A stretch of 64,000 nt of DNA from Isoptericola chiayiensis (GCF_013149805.1 NZ_JABEZT010000001.1:248001-312000); one strand, 5' to 3'. Positions 51,015 through 58,826 are shown, counted from the first letter of the stretch. The notes: generated by a model from the letters alone, not told the origin. Numbers and translations: made by a program.

Positions 51015-52208
51015 TCAGCGGGCGGCGAGCACCAGGCTCGTCACCGATGCCGCCACCTCGGTGAGGCGTCCCGCCGTCCGGCCGAGCAGGTCGTCGAGGT
51101 CGATCGGCCCGGGGGCGATGGAGAACGCCGCCGCGATGCCGGCCGCGCGGGTCTGGTCGGCGGGCAGCAGCACCTGGCCCGCCACGACCACGACCGGTGG
51201 GCGGGCCGGGGACGCGGCCGCGACGCGCGCCACGCCGTCGGCCACCTTGCCGCGCACCGACTGCGAGTCGAAGGAGCCCTCCCCCGTGAGCACGAGGGCG
51301 GCGTCGTCGAGGACGGCGGGCAGGCCCACGGCCTCGGCGACGAGCGCGGCGCCCGGCTCCAGCCCGGCGCCGAGCACGGCAGCGAGCGCGGCCGGAACGC
51401 CACCCGCCGCACCGGCGCCCGGGAGCTCGTGGACGCGGACGCCCGTCTCCCGCTCGAGCAGGTTGGCCCAGCGGGTCAGCGCCTCGTCGAGGAACGCGAC
51501 CTGACCCGGCCCGGCGCCCTTCTGCGGGGCGAACACGGCCGCCGAGCCGAGCTCGCCGACGAGCGGGTTCGACACGTCGACGGCGAGACGCCAGCGCACC
51601 TGCCGTGCCCGCGGGTGCAGCCCGTCGAGATCGAGCGCGGCCACGCCGGCCAGGCCCTCGCCGCCGTCGGGCACCACGCGGCCCTCGGCGTCCAGGAGCC
51701 GTGCGCCGAGACCGGTCAGGATCCCGGCACCCCCGTCGGTCGAGGCCGAACCACCCAGGCAGACGAGCACCTCCTCGACCCCGGCGTCGAGCACCGCTGC
51801 CGCGACGTCGCCGGTGCCGCGGGTGTGGGCGTGCAGCGGCTGCAACGGCTGGTCGCTGACGGCGGGCAACCCGCTGGCCTCGGCCAGCTCGACGACGCCG
51901 ACCCTCCCGTCGGGCGACGTCGCCCACCGCGCCGTCGCCGGTCGGCCCACGGCGTCGCAGGTCGTCACGGTGCGGACCGGGGTCAGCCAGGTCGACAGCA
52001 GGGCGTCCAGCGTGCCCTCGCCGCCGTCGGCCATCGCCAGGCAGGTCACCCGGGCGTCGGGGGCGGCTGCCAGCACGCCCTCGCGCAGGGCCGCGGCGAC
52101 CTGGCCGGCGTCCAGGCTGCCCTTGAAGGAGTCGGGCACGACGACGACGTGCGGCCCCGCCGGTGCCGCGACGTCGGACGTGGGCTCGGGCTGGTTCGTC
52201 GGGGTCAC
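51015..52208 (-). CDS. Glycerate kinase (GK-II / GarK-GlxK family)
   Basis: A 397-residue glycerate kinase that phosphorylates D-glycerate (2-phosphoglycerate in this family). Family motifs: VVVPDSFKGSLDAGQVAAALREG at the N-terminus, MADGGEGTLDAL, the LGGSASTDGGAGILTGLG stretch at about 150-167, FAPQKGAGPGQV, GAAGGVPAALAAVLGA and the C-terminal VLTGEGSFDSQSVRGKV. The length is normal. The GTG start is followed by an 18-residue Pro/Thr-rich extension before the conserved domain. It lies 22 bases downstream of the MarR gene on the same strand, which may control it. Confidence 0.9.
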   Translation of the reverse strand: MTPTNQPEPTSDVAAPAGPHVVVVPDSFKGSLDAGQVAAALREGVLAAAPDARVTCLAMADGGEGTLDALLSTWLTPVRTVTTCDAVGRPATARWATSPDGRVGVVELAEASGLPAVSDQPLQPLHAHTRGTGDVAAAVLDAGVEEVLVCLGGSASTDGGAGILTGLGARLLDAEGRVVPDGGEGLAGVAALDLDGLHPRARQVRWRLAVDVSNPLVGELGSAAVFAPQKGAGPGQVAFLDEALTRWANLLERETGVRVHELPGAGAAGGVPAALAAVLGAGLEPGAALVAEAVGLPAVLDDAALVLTGEGSFDSQSVRGKVADGVARVAAASPARPPVVVVAGQVLLPADQTRAAGIAAAFSIAPGPIDLDDLLGRTAGRLTEVAASVTSLVLAAR

Positions 52209-52230
52209 GCGCCGAGGATACCGATCCCGG

Positions 52231-52716
52231 TCACCCGCGCGGGGACCAGTCCGCGATGTCGGGCTGGGCGGTGCGCAGCTTGTCGAGCAGGCGGGTCAGC
52301 TCGGCCTGCTCGTCGTCGTCGAGCGCGGACCCGACGTACTGCTCCATGGCCCGCACGTGCCGCCGTCCGACGCGCCGCTGCAGCCGGCGACCCTCGTCCG
52401 TCAGGGCCACGAGCGTGCCCCGGCCGTCCTCGCACGGCACCGACCGGGTGACCAGCCCGCGCTCCTCCAGCCGCTCCACCATGCGGGACAGCGACGACTG
52501 GGCGAGCAGCACGTTCTCGTTGAGGTCGCGCAGTCGCAGGATCCCGTCGTGGGCGCGCGACAGCGTGAACAGCACGTCGTACTCGCGCATGGTCAGCTCC
52601 ACCCAGACCTCGTCGGTCTGGAACCGCCGCATCAGGGTGACCTGGCTGCGGAACAGAGCCTCCCAGGTCGCGGCGGCGCGCTGCGCGGTGCCGGACGTCC
52701 GGTGCGTCGTGGTCAT
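52231..52716 (-). CDS. MarR-family transcriptional regulator
   Basis: A 161-residue winged-helix regulator. The dimerisation helix at the N-terminus is followed by the DNA-binding core (VELTMREYDVLFTLSRAHDGILRLRDLNENVLLAQSSLSRMVERLEERGLVTR) and the wing with EDGRGTLVALTDEGRRL, whose D-x-R pair is conserved in MarR proteins. The effector is unknown; members commonly sense phenolics or oxidants. It may regulate the adjoining glycerate kinase or itself. Confidence 0.88.
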   Translation of the reverse strand: MTTTHRTSGTAQRAAATWEALFRSQVTLMRRFQTDEVWVELTMREYDVLFTLSRAHDGILRLRDLNENVLLAQSSLSRMVERLEERGLVTRSVPCEDGRGTLVALTDEGRRLQRRVGRRHVRAMEQYVGSALDDDEQAELTRLLDKLRTAQPDIADWSPRG

Positions 52717-52753
52717 GGCGCCTCTCCTGTCCCCGGCGTCGTCGCCGGTACGC

Positions 52754-53515
52754 CTATCGTCCCAGCCGGCGCTCGCGCCGGGAGAAGTCTCGCAGGGCGC
52801 GCAGGAAGTCCACGCGCCGGAAGTCCGGCCAGAAGGCCTCGCAGAAGTAGAGCTCGGAGTGCGCGCTCTGCCACATCAGGAAGCCGCCGACCCGCAGCTC
52901 GCCCGAGGTGCGGATGACGAGCTCGGGGTCGGGCTGGCCCTTGGTGTACAGGTGGTCGGCGATGTCGGAGACGTCGAGCCGTTCGGCGAGCTCGGCGAGC
53001 GTGGCGCCGCGAGCCTGCTCGGCCCGGAGGTAGGAACGCACGGCGTCAGCGATCTCGTGCCGGCCGCCGTACCCGACCGCGATGTTGACGTGCAGGCCGT
53101 CGACGTCGGCCGTCGCGGCCGCGGCCTCGCGCACGGCCCCGACGAGCCGCTCGGGCAGCAGGTCGAGCCGACCCACGATGCGCAGCCGCCAGCGCCGCGT
53201 CTCCGCGAGGTCGCGGACGGCGTCGGAGATGATGTCGAGGAGGTCGGCGAGCTCGTCCTCGGAGCGGGAGAGGTTGTCGGTGGAGAGCATCCACAGCGTG
53301 ACGACCTCGATGCCGAACTCCTCGGCCCACCCCAGGAACTGCGCGATCTTGTCCGCGCCCTTGCGGTGACCCGTCGCGGCGGTCTCGCCGAACGACTTGG
53401 CCCACCGACGGTTGCCGTCGAGGATGACGCCGACGTGCCGGGGCAGGGACGCGCTCGGCATCGACGCGGCGAGCCGTCGCTCGTACAGGCTGTACAGCGG
53501 GTGGGGCAGGCGCAC
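52754..53515 (-). CDS. Short Z-isoprenyl diphosphate synthase (cis-prenyltransferase)
   Basis: A 253-residue cis-prenyltransferase. It has the catalytic aspartate D33 in ILDGNRRWAK, HRKGADKIAQFLGWAEEFGI, TLWMLSTDNLSR, VGYGGRHEIADAV and the diphosphate-binding RTSGELRVGGFLMWQSAHSELYF, with FWPDFRRVDFLRAL at the end. It builds short or polyprenyl diphosphates (UppS family). The divergent TrhA neighbour mirrors M. tuberculosis Rv1085c-Rv1086, where the enzyme makes Z,E-farnesyl diphosphate; by analogy this may be the short-chain rather than the undecaprenyl enzyme. The GTG at 53515 gives a normal N-terminus. Confidence 0.9.
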   Translation of the reverse strand: MRLPHPLYSLYERRLAASMPSASLPRHVGVILDGNRRWAKSFGETAATGHRKGADKIAQFLGWAEEFGIEVVTLWMLSTDNLSRSEDELADLLDIISDAVRDLAETRRWRLRIVGRLDLLPERLVGAVREAAAATADVDGLHVNIAVGYGGRHEIADAVRSYLRAEQARGATLAELAERLDVSDIADHLYTKGQPDPELVIRTSGELRVGGFLMWQSAHSELYFCEAFWPDFRRVDFLRALRDFSRRERRLGR

Positions 53516-53684
53516 GCGGGTCCTCGCAGGCGGGTTCGGGTCGGACGAATCGGGACAACGGTACCGCCGCCACCGCGGTGCCGAGGCCGCGCAGATCGGT
53601 CCGGTGGGCGAGCCGGACCGGGTCGTCGCACGATCTTCACAGGATAGGGCGCGACACGCGCTTCCCGCGTCACCTACGCTGGCG

Positions 53685-53706
53685 TAACCTACGCAACCGT
53701 AGGTTA
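53685..53706. promoter_or_regulatory. Inverted repeat operator candidate before trhA
   Basis: TAACCTACG and its exact complement CGTAGGTTA are separated by four bases, 44 bases before the trhA GTG, in the region shared with the divergent prenyl synthase. A related half site (CACCTACG) lies at 53671. The 22-bp size suits a dimeric TetR-type repressor. Confidence 0.6.
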
Positions 53707-53749
53707 GTTCGCCGCCCGATCGACAGACCCCGACCCGCCAGGAGGACCC

Positions 53750-54541
53750 GTGGCCGGAGCCGCCCCGCACGAGCGCCAGTCCGTACCCGACCCGGCCGAC
53801 GCCGACCACACCGCCTCGGACGTCGCGCGCGAGGCCGTGCACGGCGCCCGCGAGAGCGTCACCGGCGCCGTCCAGACCGTCACCGCGAGCGCCGCCACCC
53901 AGGCCCGCCGCCTCAAGCCCAAGCTGCGCGGCTGGATACACCTGGTCACGACGCCGCTCGCCCTGGCGGCCACCATCGTGCTCGTCGTGCTCGCCGAACC
54001 GGTGGCCGGCAAGGTCGCGGCCGCGATCTTCGGGCTCAGCGCGCTCATGCTCTTCGGCACCAGCGCCGTCTACCACCGCGGGACGTGGTCGCCGCGCGTC
54101 GAGGCCGTGCTGCGACGCATGGACCACGCGAACATCTTCCTCATCATCGCCGGCACCTACACGCCGCTGGCCGTAGCCCTGCTGGACCCCGAGTCCGCCA
54201 CCGTGCTGCTGTCCATCGTGTGGGGCGGCGCGATCCTCGGTCTGCTCGCGCGCGTCATCTGGATGAACGCTCCGCGCTGGGTCTACGTGCCGGTCTACGT
54301 CGCGCTCGGCTGGGTCGCGGTGGCCTACCTGGGACAGTTCGGGGCCACCGGCGGACCGGCGGTGGTGTGGCTGGTGGCCGGCGGCGGCCTCGCCTACACC
54401 CTGGGCGCCGTCGTCTACGGCACGAAGTTCCCCGACCCGTCTCCGCTCTGGTTCGGCTTCCACGAGATCTTCCACGCGCTGACGGTGGTCGGGTTCGCCT
54501 GCCACACGGTGGCGATCTACCTCGCCTGGCTCGCCGTCTGA
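53750..54541 (+). CDS. trhA: Hemolysin III family membrane protein (TrhA)
   Basis: A 263-residue PAQR-like protein. A ~58-residue Ala/Ser-rich soluble extension precedes seven helices from about 65 to 260. Conserved family blocks are present: IHLVTTPLALAATIVL, LMLFGTSAVYHRGTW, MDHANIFLIIAGTYTPLA and the last-helix FHEIFHALTVVGFACHTVAIY, whose histidines and Ser/Tyr-His set form the metal site of this superfamily. Bacterial members influence membrane fluidity and lipid energetics; hemolysis itself is not implied. A GGAGG lies four bases before the GTG. It is divergent from the prenyl synthase, across a strong inverted repeat. Confidence 0.9.
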   Translation: MAGAAPHERQSVPDPADADHTASDVAREAVHGARESVTGAVQTVTASAATQARRLKPKLRGWIHLVTTPLALAATIVLVVLAEPVAGKVAAAIFGLSALMLFGTSAVYHRGTWSPRVEAVLRRMDHANIFLIIAGTYTPLAVALLDPESATVLLSIVWGGAILGLLARVIWMNAPRWVYVPVYVALGWVAVAYLGQFGATGGPAVVWLVAGGGLAYTLGAVVYGTKFPDPSPLWFGFHEIFHALTVVGFACHTVAIYLAWLAV

Positions 54542-54550
54542 CCCGGTCCT

Positions 54551-54691
54551 TCCGCGAGGTAGGCAACTCGTCCGCGAGGTAGGCGGCCCTCCCGCCAGGT
54601 AGGCAAGGTTCTCGCGAGGTAGGCGACGTTGTGCTCACGGAGGCAACAACTCGGCGAGATGTCGCCTACCTCGCGGGGAGCAGCGCTACCT
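54551..54691. repeat. 20-bp-phased mirrored repeat array (GAGGTAGGC core), second site
   Basis: Units around AGGTAGGC start at 54557, 54577, 54597 and 54617, with a degenerate one at 54637: exactly 20 bp apart. Complementary units CGCCTACCT and GCGCTACCT start at 54663 and 54683, again 20 bp apart. The array fills the gap between convergent trhA and the nitrilase-family gene. Confidence 0.93.
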
Positions 54692-54723
54692 CGCGGCCGG
54701 CGGGTCCGGGTGGGAGGCGCCGG

Positions 54724-55536
54724 CTACCGCGGGACGACGGCGTAGCGCCGGTTGGCGAGCGACGGGTTCGAGCGCCGCACGGCCGCGAGCTGCTCCGGGT
54801 CCAGGTCGACCGTGCGCAGCTGCGGGGTCTCGTCGGCCTCGAGCCCGACGACGCCGTCCGGCCCGACGAGCGTCGAGCACCCGGTGACGCCCTTGCCCGC
54901 CATCCCGACACCGACGGCCACCACGGTGTTCTCGATCGCGCGGGCCGTCAGCAGGGCGCGCCAGTGCTCCGCCTTCAGCGGACCGGACACCCAGGCGGCC
55001 GGCACGACGACGACGTCGGCGCCGGCGTCGACCACCCGACGCGCCGACTCGGGGAAGCGCAGGTCGTAGCAGGTGATGACCCCGAACGTCAGGTCGCCGA
55101 CCCGCAGCGTGAGGGGTTCGGCGTCGACGGGCCCGGGTTCGAGGCGGTCGGACTCCCGGGTGCCGAACGCGTCGTACAGGTGCACCTTGCGGTAGACGCC
55201 GGCGAGCTCACCGGAGGCGTCCACGGCGACGACGGCGTTGACACCCTTGCGGGTCTCGCCGGGTGCCGGGTCGGCGCCGGGCAGGGTCGTGCCGGCGATG
55301 ATCGCGAGCCCGTGCTCGCCGGCGAGCCGCCGCAGCAGGGACACGAACGGCCCCTCGAGGTCCTCGGCGTGCTCGATCCCGACACCGTGGCGGTGGTACC
55401 CGGAGGCGTACTCGGGCAGCACCAGCAGGTCGGCGCCCACGCGGGCGGCCTCGGCCACGGCGTCGGCGACCATGTAGCGGTTGGCCTCGTGGTCGTCCGC
55501 CACGGTCACCTGGCCGATCGTGACCCGCACGCTCAT
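54724..55536 (-). CDS. Nitrilase-superfamily carbon-nitrogen hydrolase
   Basis: A 270-residue CN hydrolase with the complete Glu-Lys-Cys triad: E in LLVLPEYAS (about 42), K in YRKVHLYD (about 116) and C in ITCYDLRFPE (about 155). RAIENTVVAVGVGMAG and GCSTLVGPDG follow. The family cleaves amides or nitriles of small metabolites; the substrate cannot be deduced. A lone soluble domain and normal length suggest an omega-amidase- or Nit-like enzyme. The ATG overlaps the stop of the small membrane protein upstream (ATGA), continuing the mca operon. Confidence 0.88.
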   Translation of the reverse strand: MSVRVTIGQVTVADDHEANRYMVADAVAEAARVGADLLVLPEYASGYHRHGVGIEHAEDLEGPFVSLLRRLAGEHGLAIIAGTTLPGADPAPGETRKGVNAVVAVDASGELAGVYRKVHLYDAFGTRESDRLEPGPVDAEPLTLRVGDLTFGVITCYDLRFPESARRVVDAGADVVVVPAAWVSGPLKAEHWRALLTARAIENTVVAVGVGMAGKGVTGCSTLVGPDGVVGLEADETPQLRTVDLDPEQLAAVRRSNPSLANRRYAVVPR

Positions 55537-55919
55537 GCGGGGCCCCGCCGGTCGTCCTCGCCGGCGACGTCCGGGGACTCCGGCGTCGCCCCCACGTCGG
55601 CGGAGGCCGTCGCCTCCCGGTCACCCTCCCCCGCCTGGCCGGTGCCGTCCGCGTCCGTGCCGGCGTCGGACCGGCGCACCGCGATCCCCTTGCGCTCGGG
55701 GACGTCGTAGCCCAGCTCGCGGGCGTTGGCATCCGCCTTGCGCAGGTGCCGGCTCAACGACAGGAAGAGCACGACGGCGGCCGCGGCGACGGCAAACGTG
55801 GCCAGGAAGCCCTCGAGCCCGGGCGTGACCTCCCAGTCCTCCAGCACGCGGGCCGTGGGGCTCGGCGCGGGGGCGGGGTCGACGTCGGCGAGCAGGGCAC
55901 CGAGCTGCGCCAGCGGCAT
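55533..55919 (-). CDS. Small single-pass membrane protein linked to mca
   Basis: A 128-residue protein with one clear membrane helix at about 37-55 (FLATFAVAAAAVVLFLSL), flanked by a short Pro/Ala-rich outer part and a charged cytosolic tail. RKADANARELGYDVPERKG is the best-conserved-looking segment, and the last 45 residues are acidic low complexity. Similar small proteins follow mca in other actinomycetes (Rv1083-like position); no function is known. AAGGAG precedes the ATG, which overlaps the mca stop by one base; the gene ends in an overlap with the hydrolase. Confidence 0.78.
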   Translation of the reverse strand: MPLAQLGALLADVDPAPAPSPTARVLEDWEVTPGLEGFLATFAVAAAAVVLFLSLSRHLRKADANARELGYDVPERKGIAVRRSDAGTDADGTGQAGEGDREATASADVGATPESPDVAGEDDRRGPA

Positions 55920-56815
55920 CAGGACTCCTTCCGGATGCCGGCGAACAGGTCGTCCTCCGGCGTGGTGGTGGGGACGCGGGCGTCCGCGAGCTCGAACTCC
56001 TCGGTCGGCCAGACGTCGGCCTCGAGGTCGCGCGGGACCGCGAAGAAGAACCCCTCGGGGTCGATCTGGGAGGCGTGCGCGGTGAGCGCCGCGTCGCGCT
56101 GCGGGAAGTACGCGGCGACGTCGACGCTGGTCGTCGCGGTGCGCTCGGGGATCTCCCGGGCGGCACGCGACTCGATCCAGTCCCCGAACGGCGACTCCAG
56201 GCCGGCGCCCTCCATCGCCTCGTGCGCGGCACGCAGGCGCGCCATCGAGAACCCGTGGTTGTAGTACAGCTTGAGCGGCGCCCACGGCTCGGCACCACCG
56301 TCGACGACGTACCGGCCGGCGTCACCCGCCGCGTGGTACGCCTCGAAGGCGACCTCGTGGCAGCGGATGTGGTCCGGGTGCGGGTAGCCGCCCGACGGGT
56401 CGTAGGTGGTCATCACGTGCGGCCGGAACTCGCGGACCAGCTCGACCAGCGGCGCGGAGGCCTCCTCCAGCGGCAGCAGCGCGAAGCAGCCCTCCGGCAG
56501 CGGCGGCAGCGGGTCGCCCTCGGGCAGCCCGGAGTCGACGAAACCGAGCCACGTCTGGCGCACGCCGAGCGCGTCGGCGGCGGCCGCCATCTCCAGGCGG
56601 CGCACGGCCCGCTTGCCCTCGACGGACTCGAACTCGTGACCGGTGGGGACCTCGAACGACGGGTTGAGCACATCGCCCCGTTCCCCGCCCGTGCACGTGA
56701 CCACCAGGACCTCGACGCCCTCGGCCGCGTAGCGGGCCGTCGTCGCCGCACCCTTGCTCGACTCGTCGTCGGGGTGCGCGTGCACCGCCATGAGCCGCAG
56801 CGGTTCGCCGGTCAC
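55919..56815 (-). CDS. mca: Mycothiol S-conjugate amidase
   Basis: A 298-residue LmbE-family zinc amidase that cleaves mycothiol conjugates, releasing mercapturic acids for export, a main detoxification step in mycothiol-producing actinobacteria. The zinc and catalytic motif HAHPDDESSKGA lies at about 10-21 and the second histidine motif GYPHPDHIRCHE at about 138-149. ERGDVLNPSF, the YNHGFS segment and the SQIDPEGFFF C-terminus separate Mca from the deacetylase MshB. The GTG at 56815 has GAGGAG six bases upstream. Its presence implies mycothiol synthesis elsewhere in the genome. Confidence 0.92.
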   Translation of the reverse strand: MTGEPLRLMAVHAHPDDESSKGAATTARYAAEGVEVLVVTCTGGERGDVLNPSFEVPTGHEFESVEGKRAVRRLEMAAAADALGVRQTWLGFVDSGLPEGDPLPPLPEGCFALLPLEEASAPLVELVREFRPHVMTTYDPSGGYPHPDHIRCHEVAFEAYHAAGDAGRYVVDGGAEPWAPLKLYYNHGFSMARLRAAHEAMEGAGLESPFGDWIESRAAREIPERTATTSVDVAAYFPQRDAALTAHASQIDPEGFFFAVPRDLEADVWPTEEFELADARVPTTTPEDDLFAGIRKES

Positions 56816-56879
56816 AGTGCCTCCTCGGTGTTCCGGGCCCGTGGGCGGACCCCTCGTCCCCATCGGGGACAATGGTGTC

Positions 56880-57308
56880 ATGACCGAGTCCTCGCCCCCC
56901 GCCGTGCCCGCGGACCGCTACGGAGCCGCGCGCCCGAGCACGGGCCGCGGTGGCGCCGGACGCCGCGGGCGCACGACCGCCGTGGTGGTCGCGCTGGTCG
57001 TGGCCGTGCTGGCGGTCGCCGGCTACACGTTCTGGCTGCAGCAGGACGACCCCGTCGAGTACGACATGGTCGGCTTCGACGTGGTGGACGCCGAGACCGT
57101 CGAGGCCTCGTTCCAGGTGCACATGGCGCCCGGCACGACGGCGGTGTGCACCGTCGAGGCGCTGGCGCCCAGCTACGCGCAGGTCGGCACCGTGGACGTG
57201 ACCGTGGGTCCCGCCGAGGCCCGGACGTCCGCCTACGAGGTCACGATCGGCACCTCCCAGGAGGCGACGTCGGCCGTGGTGGCCCGCTGCGCGGCCGTCG
57301 ACGGCTGA
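56880..57308 (+). CDS. DUF4307 family membrane-anchored protein
   Basis: A 142-residue protein with a cytosolic Arg/Gly-rich start ending in ADRYGAARPS, one membrane helix at about 33-54 and a ~90-residue extracytoplasmic beta domain with two cysteines (CTVEAL; ARCAAVDG) that could form a disulfide. This is the DUF4307 pattern; the function is unknown. Location between mca and greA matches Rv1080c-Rv1082. A GACAAT element lies six bases before the ATG, suggesting a leaderless transcript. Confidence 0.82.
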   Translation: MTESSPPAVPADRYGAARPSTGRGGAGRRGRTTAVVVALVVAVLAVAGYTFWLQQDDPVEYDMVGFDVVDAETVEASFQVHMAPGTTAVCTVEALAPSYAQVGTVDVTVGPAEARTSAYEVTIGTSQEATSAVVARCAAVDG

Positions 57309-57320
57309 CCTGCCCGTGGT

Positions 57321-57393
57321 CCGCACCTGACCACCGATCGACCCGCACCTGACCAGCCAACTCTCCCGCACCCGGCGCACCCTGGGCTATCCT
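57321..57393 (+). promoter_or_regulatory. greA promoter region with 22-bp direct repeats
   Basis: CCGCACCTGACCA occurs at 57321 and 57343 (period 22), with a partial third copy near 57366. A TATCCT -10-like box lies at 57388-57393. The repeats sit where an activator or repressor would contact the promoter. The greA leader after it is about 105 bases. Confidence 0.5.
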
Positions 57394-57505
57394 GAGGGAT
57401 TCATACGCAAGTCCTGCACGAGCCGACGCGCGTGCCGACGCCCGTCGGCCGGACGTCCGCGCGGCGCGCGCCGGGCACGAACGAGCACCAGAAAGGAGAG
57501 CCCTC

Positions 57506-57988
57506 GTGACCGAGAGCAACGTCACCTGGCTCACCCAGGAGGCTCACGACCGGCTGACGGCCGAGCTGGAGCACCTCTCCGGCCCCGCCCGCGCCGAGAT
57601 CGCCGAGCGCATCGCTGCCGCCCGCGACGAGGGTGACCTCAAGGAGAACGGCGGCTACCACGCCGCCCGCGAGGAGCAGGCGAAGAACGAGGCCCGCATC
57701 CGCGAGCTGACCGAGAAGCTGCGCTACGTGGCGGTCGGCAGCCCGGCCGACGACGGCACCGTCGAGGCCGGCATGGTCGTCACCGCGTCGGTGGCAGGGA
57801 ACGAGATGACGTTCCTGCTCGGGTCGCGCGAGATCGCCGGCACCACGGACATGGACGTCTACTCGCCCACGTCGCCCCTGGGTGCCGCCATCGACGGCCA
57901 CCAGGTCGGGGACAAGGTCAGCTACACGGCGCCGAACGGCCGCGAGATCCCGGTCGAGGTCCTCAAGGCCACCCCGTTCTCCGGCTGA
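57506..57988 (+). CDS. greA: Transcription elongation factor GreA
   Basis: A 160-residue Gre factor that stimulates transcript cleavage in backtracked RNA polymerase. The N-terminal coiled coil (about 5-75) carries the acidic tip DEGDLKENGGYHAAREEQ that enters the secondary channel. The C-terminal FKBP-like domain has SPLGAAIDGHQVGDKVSYTAPNG. It starts WLTQEAHDRLTAELEHL, as in actinobacterial GreA. AAGGAG lies seven bases before the GTG. A strong hairpin follows the stop. Confidence 0.95.
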   Translation: MTESNVTWLTQEAHDRLTAELEHLSGPARAEIAERIAAARDEGDLKENGGYHAAREEQAKNEARIRELTEKLRYVAVGSPADDGTVEAGMVVTASVAGNEMTFLLGSREIAGTTDMDVYSPTSPLGAAIDGHQVGDKVSYTAPNGREIPVEVLKATPFSG

Positions 57989-58044
57989 GCCGGCCACGGC
58001 GCAGCCCGAGCCGGAGGTGCGGCGAGCGTGCCGCCCGCGGCGCT

Positions 58045-58088
58045 CGACACCGCCAGGACGTGACGTGCACCACGTCCTGGCGGTGTCG
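58045..58088 (+). terminator. greA terminator hairpin
   Basis: A perfect 18-bp stem (58045-58062 with 58071-58088) with an eight-base loop, 57 bases after the greA stop. Confidence 0.85.
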
Positions 58089-58092
58089 CGAC

Positions 58093-58213
58093 GGTCGACG
58101 TCGACCCGCTTCCGCCCCGGCAGCGCAACGGTTGCGGACGGTTCCCGGGGCCCGTGTCACCACCTGTGACCGTCGGCACAAGGGTGGGAATTCCCCGCAG
58201 AAGTGTCTATGGT
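58093..58213 (+). promoter_or_regulatory. ectA: ectA promoter region with three palindromes
   Basis: GGTCGACGTCGACC (58093-58106) is a perfect 14-bp palindrome, GTCAC-N5-GTGAC lies at 58156-58170 and GGGAATTCCC at 58186-58195. TATGGT at 58208-58213 is a plausible -10 ten bases before the ATG. Osmotic control is expected of ect genes, but the binding proteins are unknown. Confidence 0.4.
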
Positions 58214-58223
58214 TTTCCGTGGT

Positions 58224-58772
58224 ATGAACACCACCGAATCCTCATCGAGCGACCATCAGGTGCCCGGCGGAGCGACGCCCGGGCGCGATTCCGTCGACCT
58301 CCAGATCCGACCGCCCGCCCTCGCCGACGGTGGCGAGATGTGGCGGGTCGCCCGTGACTCGGGCAGCCTCGACCTCAACTCCTCGTACAGCTACCTGCTG
58401 CTCGCGGACCACTTCTCCGACACCTGCCGCGTCGCCGTCCTGGACGGCCGCGTCGTCGGCTTCCTCAGCGGTTACCTCCTGCCCCGCGACCCCAGCCGCT
58501 TCTTCCTGTGGCAGGTCGCCGTGGACGACGCCGCCCGCGGCCACCGTGTGGCCGGGCGGCTCGTCGACTCGGTCATCGACGGACTGCCCGGGGTAGACTC
58601 GTTGGTGACCACGGTGACCGAGGACAACACGTCCTCCCGACGAGTCTTCCAGCGCTGGGCCGCCGAGCGCGGAGCCACGCTCTCGGAGGTGACCGGTTTC
58701 GAGGCGGAGCACTTCCCCGACGGCCACGAGGCCGAACCACTGCTCGTCATCGAGGGCATCCGCCGTTCCTGA
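58224..58772 (+). CDS. ectA: L-2,4-diaminobutyrate acetyltransferase
   Basis: A 182-residue GNAT enzyme that acetylates diaminobutyrate in the second step of ectoine synthesis. EctA wording is clear: LQIRPPALADGGEMWRVARDSGSLDLNSSYSYLLLADHFSDTC, VGFLSGYLLPRDP, LFLWQVAVDD-type strand and the acetyl-CoA loop RGHRVAGRLV, then VTTVTEDNTSSRRVFQRWA. The ATG 58224 has no good ribosome-binding sequence and lies ten bases from a -10-like TATGGT, so a leaderless or very short leader is likely; a start seven codons upstream is possible. First gene of ectABC; no ectD or lysC is adjacent. Confidence 0.93.
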   Translation: MNTTESSSSDHQVPGGATPGRDSVDLQIRPPALADGGEMWRVARDSGSLDLNSSYSYLLLADHFSDTCRVAVLDGRVVGFLSGYLLPRDPSRFFLWQVAVDDAARGHRVAGRLVDSVIDGLPGVDSLVTTVTEDNTSSRRVFQRWAAERGATLSEVTGFEAEHFPDGHEAEPLLVIEGIRRS

Positions 58773-58787
58773 CGGGCCATGATCTCC

Positions 58788-58826
58788 GGGCTGCGCCGGT
58801 CCCGCGCGCAGGTGACGGCGCAGCCC
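58788..58826 (+). other. Hairpin between ectA and ectB
   Basis: GGGCTGCGCC (58788-58797) pairs perfectly with 58817-58826 around a 19-base loop in the 101-base ectA-ectB gap. It could set the ratio of the two messages. Confidence 0.5.

Noticed and set aside
50562-52451. 629-codon plus-strand open frame opposite glycerate kinase
   Set aside because: It is antisense to a well-supported enzyme and a DUF4239 gene, with no ribosome-binding sequence or recognisable domain.
58156-58170. GlnR box before ectA
   Set aside because: GTCAC-N5-GTGAC does not fit the N6 spacing and half-site sequence of GlnR boxes, and no other half sites are nearby.
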